From Streptomyces lincolnensis (GTDB lineage Bacteria; Actinomycetota; Actinomycetes; Streptomycetales; Streptomycetaceae), in NCBI RefSeq assembly GCF_021173675.1, contig NZ_JAIHON010000016.1, forward strand, positions 124,417 through 188,416: DNA of 64,000 nucleotides, read 5' to 3'. Below the pieces are notes generated by a model. That model made no database searches and was not told the DNA's origin. It saw nothing but the letters and a program-made list of their open reading frames with translations. Positions 53,139 to 59,952 of the stretch are shown here, piece after piece (the first letter of the stretch is position 1; every line of letters starts with the position of its first letter). Made by a program: the position numbers and the translations under genes.

Positions 53139-53160
53139 AACTCACTCGATCGTGTGAGTT
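53139..53160. promoter_or_regulatory. 22-bp near-perfect palindrome in the acyP / CAP-domain interval
   Basis: AACTCAC at 53139-53145 and GTGAGTT at 53154-53160 are perfect arms, and the 8-bp core extends the symmetry with one mismatch. GAAACT at 53137-53142 overlaps the left arm. Position about 60-80 bp before the CAP gene suits an operator. Confidence 0.5.
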
Positions 53161-53218
53161 TTGTGAGCTTGGTTGGCCGGGGGGACGCGTCGACCGCCAG
53201 GATGAGGAAGGCAAGGAC

Positions 53219-54337
53219 ATGGGACGCCACCGACGCTCCGCCGCCGGCCGCGCCGCCACGGGCCGCGCCACGGGGGTCACACAGACGCAGGGCTCGTACG
53301 CGGCCGGTCGCACCACGACCGGCATCGCGCCCTACCTGAACAACGGGACGTACGACGACGTCGGCCCGCACACCGGGACGACCGCGTCCGCCGACACCAT
53401 CGCCGATGCGGAGGCCACCGCGTACGAGGAGGCCAACGCCAGGAGCGACGCCTACCTCTTCGCCTCGGAGGAGGAGTACGCGATCTTCCGCGGCGAGAGC
53501 TACACGCCCGACGGCGGACCCCGGCGCTCCGGCTCGCACCGCCGCCGCAAGCGGCCGGCACCGGTGAAGACCGGGCTGCTCGGCGTCTCCGCCGCGGTCG
53601 CCCTCGGCACGGTCGCCGTCGCCACCGGCGCGGTGCCCGGCCTGGAGAACTACAAGCTCGGCGGCGGCAACAGCAACAGCGCCGACCAGGTGCAGGCGAC
53701 GGGCGCGCCGACCAACACCCCGATCGAGCAGGGCGGCACCTCCGGCAGCGCCGAGGACCGCGAGACCGGCGGATCGACCAGCCGGGACGCCGAACGCTCC
53801 GCCTCGCCCACGCCCTCCCCCTCCGCGCCGACGGCGACGCCGACCGAGACGCCGTCGAAGAAGCCCAAGGAGAACCAGGGCAAGAAGCCGGTGACGCCGC
53901 CGTCCAAGGCGGCCACGAAGGCGCCCGAGAAGACCACCGAGCCGGTCACGGTGTCCGCGGAGGCCCAGGCCTCGGCGGAGGTCCTCAAGCTCGTCAACCA
54001 GGAGCGGGCCAAGGTGGGCTGCAACCCGGTGGCCGCCAACAGCGCGCTGTCCGAGCTGGCCGAGGCCTTCAGTGACGACATGGCCGCGCGGGGCTTCTTC
54101 GACCACACCGACCCCGACGGGGCGAGCCCCTGGGACCGGGCGGCGAAGGCCGGGATCACCGACCTCGGCGGCGAGAACATCGCCCGGGGGCAGGCCGACG
54201 CCGCCGCGGTGATGGACGCCTGGATGAACAGCCCCGGCCACAAGGCCAACATCCTGAACTGCGACTTCAAGACGCTGGGCGTGGGCGTGCACTTCGGGTC
54301 GGGCGGCCCGTGGTGGACGCAGGACTTCGGGTATTAG
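53219..54337 (+). CDS. Secreted CAP/SCP-domain protein
   Basis: A 372-residue protein. A cytosolic N-terminal part of about 115 residues ends with HRRRKR, followed by a membrane span (VKTGLLGVSAAVALGTVAV), a Ser/Thr/Pro linker (about residues 150-240), then a CAP domain of about 120 residues. CAP motifs are FFDHTDPDGASPWDR, GENIA and the HKANILN. Bacterial CAP proteins of this type are of unknown activity. Start ATG at 53219 preceded by GAGGAAGGCAAGGA. A hairpin follows the stop. Confidence 0.85.
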   Translation: MGRHRRSAAGRAATGRATGVTQTQGSYAAGRTTTGIAPYLNNGTYDDVGPHTGTTASADTIADAEATAYEEANARSDAYLFASEEEYAIFRGESYTPDGGPRRSGSHRRRKRPAPVKTGLLGVSAAVALGTVAVATGAVPGLENYKLGGGNSNSADQVQATGAPTNTPIEQGGTSGSAEDRETGGSTSRDAERSASPTPSPSAPTATPTETPSKKPKENQGKKPVTPPSKAATKAPEKTTEPVTVSAEAQASAEVLKLVNQERAKVGCNPVAANSALSELAEAFSDDMAARGFFDHTDPDGASPWDRAAKAGITDLGGENIARGQADAAAVMDAWMNSPGHKANILNCDFKTLGVGVHFGSGGPWWTQDFGY

Positions 54338-54348
54338 AACGCCGTTCC

Positions 54349-54384
54349 CACAGGGGCGGACCGCACCGGCGGCTCGCCCCTGTG
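54349..54384 (+). terminator. Hairpin terminator after the CAP-domain gene
   Basis: 10-bp stem, CACAGGGGCG (54349-54358) against CGCCCCTGTG (54375-54384), with a 16-nt loop, 11 bp after the stop. Confidence 0.7.
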
Positions 54385-54409
54385 TGCTGTCGGCCCACCC
54401 ACCACACCA

Positions 54410-54424
54410 CTAACCACTAGTTAG
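54410..54424. promoter_or_regulatory. CTAAC-N5-GTTAG palindrome upstream of the HxlR gene
   Basis: Perfect 5-bp arms with a 5-bp spacer, 43 bp before the ATG of the regulator gene. It is a likely self-binding operator of the HxlR protein. Confidence 0.45.
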
Positions 54425-54466
54425 CGCCCCCTTCTGGTAAGCGCTGTCTTCGCGTACTCTGGAGTC

Positions 54467-54868
54467 ATGAGCACCACTCACGAGCAGACGGAGGAGCAGG
54501 ACCTCGCGTACAGCGTGTTCGCCAGGGCCTGTGTCTCCCGGGGCACCCTGGAGCACGTCACCGGACGCTGGGGCGGTCTCACCCTGGGCGCCCTGCACGA
54601 GGGCTCGATGCGTTTCAACGAGCTGCGCCGCCGCGTGGACGGCGTGAGCGAGAAGATGCTGTCCCAGACGCTGCACGCCCTGGAGCGCGACGGCCTGGTC
54701 CACCGTGAGGCCCAGCCCACCAACCCGCCCCGCGTGGACTACGAACTGACCCCGCTCGGCCGCGAGGTCGCCGATCGGCTGATGACCCTCATCCGCTTCG
54801 TGGAGGGGCGGATGGACGACGTCATGGCGGCCCGCGAGCGCTACGACGCCAGTCGCGGCGCCCGCTGA
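54467..54868 (+). CDS. HxlR-family transcriptional regulator
   Basis: A 133-residue winged-helix regulator. The HxlR core is clear: TGRWGGLTLGALHEG, RFNELRRRVDGVSEKMLSQTLHALERDGLV (split RFNELRRRVDGV and SEKMLSQTLHALERDGLV), and YELTPLGREVADRL. HxlR proteins respond to reactive electrophiles or aldehydes, but this one has a Cys only near position 22. ATG at 54467. Its last 28 bp overlap mutM tail-to-tail. Confidence 0.88.
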   Translation: MSTTHEQTEEQDLAYSVFARACVSRGTLEHVTGRWGGLTLGALHEGSMRFNELRRRVDGVSEKMLSQTLHALERDGLVHREAQPTNPPRVDYELTPLGREVADRLMTLIRFVEGRMDDVMAARERYDASRGAR

Positions 54869-55701
54869 CAGCGTGGGCAGAAGTAGCTGGACCGGTTCAT
54901 CCACGCCCGCCTGAGCATCGGTGTGGCGCACCGCTTGCACGGCAGGCCCTCACGCCCGTACGCGTCCAGCGACCGGTCGAAGTACCCCGACTCGCCGTTG
55001 ACGTTGACGTACAGGCTGTCGAAGCTCGTGCCGCCGACCGCCAGCGCCTCGTTCATCACGTCCCGGACGTGGCCCAGGAGTTCGGCGGTGCGGGGGCGGG
55101 TGAAGTTCGCCGTGGGGCGCTCGTAGTGGATACGGGCGCGCCACAGTGCCTCGTCCGCGTAGATGTTGCCGACCCCGCTGATCAACGACTGGTCGAGCAG
55201 GGCCCGTTTGATGGTGCTGCGCTTGCGGCGCAGCGCCTGGTGGAAGGCCTCGTCGTCGAAGAGCGGGTCGAGGGGATCCCGGGCGATGTGCGCGATGACG
55301 TCGGGCAGGCCGTCCGGGGAGGTGTCGTGCAACGACAGGCCGCCGAAGGTGCGTTGGTCGACGAAGCGGAGTTCGGTGTCCACCTCGTCCGCGAAGCGCA
55401 CCCGGATCCTGAGGTGCTTCTCGTCCGGGGCACCGTGCGGCTGGACCAGCAGCTGCCCGCTCATGCCGAGGTGCGCCAGGACCGCCTGGTGCGTGTCCTC
55501 CAGCGGCAGCCACAGATACTTGCCGCGGCGGCTGGGCGTGCCGATGCGGTGGCCCTTGAGGCGGTGCGCGAAGTCGTCGGCGCCGGCGAGATGGCGGCGC
55601 ACCGCGCGCGGGTGCAGCACCTCGGCCTCGGCGACCGTCCGATGGGCGACCCACCGCGCGAGGCCCCGCCGTACGACCTCGACCTCGGGCAACTCGGGCA
55701 T
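54841..55701 (-). CDS. mutM: Formamidopyrimidine-DNA glycosylase MutM
   Basis: A 286-residue DNA repair enzyme removing 8-oxoguanine. The catalytic N-terminus PELPEVEVVRRGL, the lysine in RRGKYLW, and the C-terminal zinc finger (CKRC...CPRC) are intact. ATG at 55701. It overlaps the HxlR gene by 28 bp at the 3' end. Upstream lies a strong hairpin, so it is separately transcribed from rnc. Confidence 0.95.
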   Translation of the reverse strand: MPELPEVEVVRRGLARWVAHRTVAEAEVLHPRAVRRHLAGADDFAHRLKGHRIGTPSRRGKYLWLPLEDTHQAVLAHLGMSGQLLVQPHGAPDEKHLRIRVRFADEVDTELRFVDQRTFGGLSLHDTSPDGLPDVIAHIARDPLDPLFDDEAFHQALRRKRSTIKRALLDQSLISGVGNIYADEALWRARIHYERPTANFTRPRTAELLGHVRDVMNEALAVGGTSFDSLYVNVNGESGYFDRSLDAYGREGLPCKRCATPMLRRAWMNRSSYFCPRCQRAPRLAS

Positions 55702-55732
55702 GGGGCTCCCCCGTCACATTCGGTGTATGAGT

Positions 55733-55768
55733 CGAGCGCCCGCCCTCGGTGAAGGGGGCGGGCGCTCG
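55733..55768 (-). terminator. Hairpin terminator between rnc and mutM
   Basis: 13-bp stem including CGAGCGCCCGCCC (55733-55745) against GGGCGGGCGCTCG (55756-55768), 10-nt loop, 17 bp after the rnc stop. Confidence 0.75.
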
Positions 55769-55784
55769 GGTCGCGCTTGATCGG

Positions 55785-56609
55785 TCAGGCGGAGACGGAC
55801 GACGGACCTTCGCCGTCCTGGGCGGCCCGCTCGGCCGCCTCCTTGGCTCGCTCGTCCGCCGCGGCCCGGATGGACCGCCATGCGGACTCGGCGGCCTGCT
55901 GCTCCGCCTCCTTCTTGCTGCGGCCGGTGCCGGTGCCGTACGAGACGCCTCCGACGCGGGCGGCAGCAGTGAAGGTCTTCTCGTGGTCGGGGCCGGTCTC
56001 CGTGACCAGGTACTCGGGGACACCGAGCCCCTCGGTCGCGGTGAGCTCCTGGAGACTGGTCTTCCAGTCCAGGCCGGCTCCGAGGTTCGAGGACTTCTCG
56101 ATCAGTGGGTCGAACAGGCGGTGCACCAGCTCCGCCGCCGAGTCCAGCCCCTGGTCGAGATAGACCGCGCCGATCACCGCTTCCAGGGTGTCGGCGAGGA
56201 TGGATGCCTTGTCCCGGCCACCCGTACCCTCTTCACCGCGGCCGAGCCGGATGAAGGAGCCGAGGTCGAGCCCGCGGCCCACCTCCGCCAGCGCACGAGA
56301 ATTGACCACCGCGGCCCGCAGCTTGGCCAGTTGGCCTTCGGGCAGGTCGGGGTGGGTGCGATACAGCGTGTCCGTGACCACCAGGCCGAGCACGGAGTCC
56401 CCGAGGAACTCCAGACGCTCGTTGGTGGGCAGGCCGCCGTTCTCGTACGCGAAGGAACGGTGGGTCAGCGCACGCACCAGAAGGGCGGACTCGACCTTGT
56501 AGCCGAGCCGCCCTTCCAACAGCGTGTGGGACGAGGCCGTGTTGTCCGCCGGGCCTACCGCGCCTGCGCGGGTGCCGTTCTTCTTTGGCGTGGACACAGT
56601 GCCTGTCAC
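55785..56609 (-). CDS. rnc: Ribonuclease III
   Basis: A 274-residue RNase III. The catalytic motif NERLEFLGDSVL and the acidic DTLEAVIGAVYLD are present, and a C-terminal dsRNA-binding domain ends with GRSKKEAEQQAAESAW. In S. coelicolor this gene is absB, a global regulator of antibiotic production. Start is set at the GTG at 56609. GTG at 56597 is an alternative. It follows rpmF by 7 bp. Confidence 0.94.
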   Translation of the reverse strand: MTGTVSTPKKNGTRAGAVGPADNTASSHTLLEGRLGYKVESALLVRALTHRSFAYENGGLPTNERLEFLGDSVLGLVVTDTLYRTHPDLPEGQLAKLRAAVVNSRALAEVGRGLDLGSFIRLGRGEEGTGGRDKASILADTLEAVIGAVYLDQGLDSAAELVHRLFDPLIEKSSNLGAGLDWKTSLQELTATEGLGVPEYLVTETGPDHEKTFTAAARVGGVSYGTGTGRSKKEAEQQAAESAWRSIRAAADERAKEAAERAAQDGEGPSSVSA

Positions 56610-56616
56610 CAGCCGC

Positions 56617-56790
56617 TCAGACCTCGAGGACCTGGCGCTTGTTGTAGGTGCCGCAAGCCGGGCACGCGATGTGCTGCAGCTTGGGCTCGTGGCAGCGCTC
56701 GCACGCAACCAGGGTGGGGACCGCAGCCTTCCACTGCGACCGGCGGTGGCGCGTGTTGCTGCGCGACATCTTCCGCTTCGGAACAGCCAC
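56617..56790 (-). CDS. rpmF: 50S ribosomal protein L32
   Basis: A 57-residue L32 with VPKRKMSRSNTRHRRSQWK and the zinc ribbon CERC...CPAC intact. Because it keeps the four cysteines it is the zinc-containing form, as opposed to the zinc-free paralogue induced under zinc starvation. GTG start at 56790 with AGGAGAAG seven bases upstream. It is in the yceD-rpmF-rnc order. Confidence 0.95.
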   Translation of the reverse strand: MAVPKRKMSRSNTRHRRSQWKAAVPTLVACERCHEPKLQHIACPACGTYNKRQVLEV

Positions 56791-56792
56791 GG

Positions 56793-57446
56793 CTACTTCT
56801 CCTGCTTCTCGTCGACGCCCGGTTCGGCGCCGCTGATCTCGTCCTTCTCGCCTGGCTCGAGTGAACCGGCGAGTCCCTGCAGTGCCGCCCAACGGATGTC
56901 GACGGCGTCATGGTGGTGGTCCGGGTCGTCCGCGAGCCGTGCTCCGCACTCGGAGCACAGGCCGGGGCAGTCGTCCTGGCACACCGGCTGCATCGGCAGT
57001 GCGAGCACCACCGCATCACGCAGCACGGGTTCGAGGTCGAACAGACCGTCCTCGATGAAGAGCCTGTCCTCGTCCTCTGCGGATCCCTCGGCGTCGTCGG
57101 CCGGTTCCGCCTTGGGGCGGCCACGGTCGTCGGCCTCGGGGTACGAGAACATCTCCTGGAAGTCCGCGTCGAGCGTCAGCTCCAGCGGCTCCAGACACCT
57201 TACGCACTCCCCCTCGGCCTGTGCACGGGCGGTGCCTGTGACGAGCACACCTTCCATGACCGACTCGATCCGGAGTACGAGCTTCACCGGGGCGCCTTCC
57301 GGCACCCCGACGACTCCCTGGATCCCGAGATCCTTGGGGGCGTCGATCTCGCGGGTCAGGCGCTGCAGCGCACCAGGCCGCCGACCCAGCTCGTGCGTGT
57401 CGAACACGAGTGGGTTGCGGTGGTCGAGGCGGGCGTTCAGGGCCAT
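56793..57446 (-). CDS. YceD/DUF177-family protein
   Basis: A 217-residue protein of the family usually found before rpmF. It has the central CVRCLEPLE, a later CSECG with nearby CQDDCPGLC, typical of the metal-binding YceD group, and an acidic C-terminus with HHHD. It is thought to take part in large-subunit rRNA or ribosome assembly, based on plant homologues. Two bases from rpmF. Confidence 0.85.
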   Translation of the reverse strand: MALNARLDHRNPLVFDTHELGRRPGALQRLTREIDAPKDLGIQGVVGVPEGAPVKLVLRIESVMEGVLVTGTARAQAEGECVRCLEPLELTLDADFQEMFSYPEADDRGRPKAEPADDAEGSAEDEDRLFIEDGLFDLEPVLRDAVVLALPMQPVCQDDCPGLCSECGARLADDPDHHHDAVDIRWAALQGLAGSLEPGEKDEISGAEPGVDEKQEK

Positions 57447-57597
57447 TCCTGCTTTCGATCTGCTGAGCTCTGGGGCGCTGCCCTTCGGTGTTCCCGGGCA
57501 GCGTTGATCGCGGACGTACGCGCGACCGAAGAGCCAGGATACTGGACCTTTCGCTCACGGCCCAATCCGGTGTGCGCTCTCGGCCACCGGCACCGGT

Positions 57598-58677
57598 TCA
57601 GCTCGCCCCGCGCCCCTGCTCGTAGGCCCTGAGCTGCTCCGGGGTGATCATGCCGGTGTCGAAGAGGCTGGTCTCGTCGAGGGCGTACGCCTGCTGGGCG
57701 TGCGGCTGGGGGTTCTGGGCGTGGCTCTGGTCGTAGCCGGCCTGCTGTCCGCCGTCGTAGCCCTGGTAGGCGTACGGGTCGGCCTGCTGCTGGTAGCCGT
57801 AGGGGTCCTGCTGGGCCTGCTGGGCGTAGGCGGGCTGCTGGTAGCCGCCGCCGTAGGGGTCGGCCTGTTGCTGGTACTCGTACGGCTGCTGGGGAGCGTG
57901 CGGGTCGTACTGCTGGGGTACGGGCGCGGGCTGCTCGGCGGGGGCCGGGGCGCTCTGTGCCGCGTGGCCGGCCAGGTCGGCGAGGTAGTCGGCGTCGCTG
58001 GAGTGCTGGAGGGTGGAGGTGTCGTCGGCGAGGGCGCCGAGGTCGTCCGTGGCGATACGGCCGTGCAGCTTCTGGCGGCCGCGGCCGACGGCCTCCAGGG
58101 TCTTGGCGAGGACCGCCTCGAAGGCGCCGAGCTTGATGTCGACGTACTCATCGGCGGTGCGGCGCAGGGTGTCGGGGTCGTGGCTGCGCTCGGGGGCGTC
58201 CTCGTCCTCGTAGCCCTGCTCGTCGGTGCCGGGGCCGGTGCCGAGGAGCTTCTCCCGGCCACGGCCGACGGAGCCGAGGGTCTTGGTGAGGACGACCTCG
58301 AAGTTGGCGAGCTTGGAGTCGACGTAGTCGTCGGCCTCCGCGCGGATCTCCTCGGCCTCCTGGCGGGCCTCGGTGAGGATGCGGTCGGCCTCGGCCTGGG
58401 AGCGGCGGGCGACCTCGGTGTCGGAGATCAGGGAGCCGCGCTCGGCGTGCGCCTGCCCGATGATCCGCTCGGCCTCCTGGCGGGCCTGCTCGACCATCTG
58501 CTCACGGTCGCCGATCACCTCCTGGGCCTGCGCGAGGGAGCCGGGCAGGGCCTGGCGCACCTCTTCGAGCATCGCGAGCAGTTCGGCGCGGTTGACCACG
58601 CACGAGGCCGACATGGGCATCGACCGGGCGCCGGAGACCGAGGCGACGATCTCGTCGAGCTTCTTCTGCACGTCCAC
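57598..58677 (-). CDS. DivIVA-like coiled-coil protein with Gln/Tyr/Pro-rich tail
   Basis: A 359-residue protein with an extended coiled coil (residues about 45-130) containing LLAMLEEVRQALPGSLAQAQ and EQMVEQARQEAERIIGQAHA, typical of the SepIVA/DivIVA family. Two near-identical blocks (DDYVDSKLANFEVVLTKTLG and DEYVDIKLGAFEAVLAKTLE) occur at about 116-145 and 172-201. The last 130 residues are low complexity, rich in Gln, Tyr, Pro and Ala. Starts with GTG at 58677. A role in polar growth or division is inferred from family and context. Confidence 0.8.
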   Translation of the reverse strand: MDVQKKLDEIVASVSGARSMPMSASCVVNRAELLAMLEEVRQALPGSLAQAQEVIGDREQMVEQARQEAERIIGQAHAERGSLISDTEVARRSQAEADRILTEARQEAEEIRAEADDYVDSKLANFEVVLTKTLGSVGRGREKLLGTGPGTDEQGYEDEDAPERSHDPDTLRRTADEYVDIKLGAFEAVLAKTLEAVGRGRQKLHGRIATDDLGALADDTSTLQHSSDADYLADLAGHAAQSAPAPAEQPAPVPQQYDPHAPQQPYEYQQQADPYGGGYQQPAYAQQAQQDPYGYQQQADPYAYQGYDGGQQAGYDQSHAQNPQPHAQQAYALDETSLFDTGMITPEQLRAYEQGRGAS

Positions 58678-58734
58678 CTGTGCTCGCCACTCTCTACAGC
58701 TGTGTTGGAGACGGACGGGACGACTGTAGCCCCA

Positions 58735-59214
58735 TCAGTCCCTGCGCAGGCGCGTGTTCAGGGCTTCGAGGACCAGCGGGGGAACCAGGTGGGAGACGTC
58801 TCCGCCCCAGGTCGCGACCTCCTTGACCAAGGAGGAGGAGAGGAAGCTGTAGGTGGGGTTGGTGGGGACGAAAAGGGTCTCCACGCCCGACAGGCCGTTG
58901 TTCATCTGGGCCATCTGGAGCTCGTAGTCGAAGTCGCTGACCGCGCGCAGCCCCTTGACGATGGCCGGGATGTCGCGTTCCTTGCAGAAGTCGACGAGGA
59001 GGCCGTGGAAGGCCTCGACCCGGACGTTCTCGTACTCGGCGGTGACCTGGCGGATCAGGTCGATCCGCTCGTCGATCTCGAACAGGCCCTTCTTTGACTT
59101 GTTGATCATCACCGCGACGTAGACCTCGTCGTACAGACGTGAGGCGCGGGAAATGATGTCGAGGTGTCCGTTGGTGATCGGGTCGAACGACCCGGGACAG
59201 ACGGCGCGGCGCAC
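58735..59214 (-). CDS. coaD: Phosphopantetheine adenylyltransferase
   Basis: A 159-residue enzyme of coenzyme A synthesis. CPGSFDPITNGHLD carries the TxGH motif, and GLRAVSDFDYELQMA and YSFLSSSLVKEV are typical. Start set at GTG 59214, with GAGGG eight to nine bases upstream and the family's usual length. An in-frame ATG at 59244 overlaps the stop of rsmD (ATGA) and is an alternative. Follows rsmD, as in many bacteria. Confidence 0.94.
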   Translation of the reverse strand: MRRAVCPGSFDPITNGHLDIISRASRLYDEVYVAVMINKSKKGLFEIDERIDLIRQVTAEYENVRVEAFHGLLVDFCKERDIPAIVKGLRAVSDFDYELQMAQMNNGLSGVETLFVPTNPTYSFLSSSLVKEVATWGGDVSHLVPPLVLEALNTRLRRD

Positions 59215-59240
59215 TTGAGATCCCTCGCTCTCCGGTCCGG

Positions 59241-59843
59241 TCATCGTGCGTCTTCGCACGTAGAGGCGTTGTCGCCCATGGCGGCGCGACCGTACCAAAA
59301 CGTTCCCTCGCCGTAGCGACGGGCCCGGAGCGGTTCGAAGGCGTCGGGCCAGTCGAATGCGCCGCCTCTGGTGCTGCGCTCAACGGTGACCAGTGCGTGC
59401 GGTGCTAGCCAGCCCTCCGAGCCGAGTGTGAGGAGGATCTCGCGAAGATCGTGATCTGTGACTCGGTAGGGGGGGTCGAGGAAGACGAGGTCGTACGGCT
59501 CGGTCGGCGGCCCTGTCCGGATGATCTGTTCGGCCTTGCCCGCCCTCACCTCGGCGCCGGGGAGGCCGAGGTTCTTGACGTTCTCGCGGATGACGCGGAC
59601 CGCCTTGGCGTCGGCCTCCACGAGGAGGGTGTGACCCGCGCCCCGGGACAGGGCTTCCAGGCCCACGGCGCCCGAGCCCGCGTAGAGGTCGAGGACGCGT
59701 TCGCCGTCCAGGGGGCCGCCCAGCAGGGATTGCCAGGTGGAGAAGAGACCTTCGCGTGCGCGGTCGGAGGTGGGGCGGGTGCCGTTGCCTGGCGGGACTG
59801 CCAGGCGTCGTCCGCCGGCTGCGCCGGCGATCACGCGGGTCAT
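59241..59843 (-). CDS. rsmD: 16S rRNA (guanine966-N2)-methyltransferase RsmD
   Basis: A 200-residue methyltransferase. VLDLYAGSGAVGLEAL is the SAM motif and LVFLDPPYR supplies the DPPY catalytic loop. RPTSDRAREGLFSTWQS is the usual substrate-binding start. ATG at 59843 with AAGGAC seven bases upstream. The longer frame is not conserved. Follows recG by 109 bp. Confidence 0.94.
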   Translation of the reverse strand: MTRVIAGAAGGRRLAVPPGNGTRPTSDRAREGLFSTWQSLLGGPLDGERVLDLYAGSGAVGLEALSRGAGHTLLVEADAKAVRVIRENVKNLGLPGAEVRAGKAEQIIRTGPPTEPYDLVFLDPPYRVTDHDLREILLTLGSEGWLAPHALVTVERSTRGGAFDWPDAFEPLRARRYGEGTFWYGRAAMGDNASTCEDAR

Positions 59844-59952
59844 CTCGGGTCCTTGGTCGTGGGCGGCTTCAAGGTTCATTGTGGCTGGTCGCGCGCACGC
59901 GGCGGTAGCCGCATATCCAATACAGCCCCGCGCCCCTGACCAGTGTCTCCGC

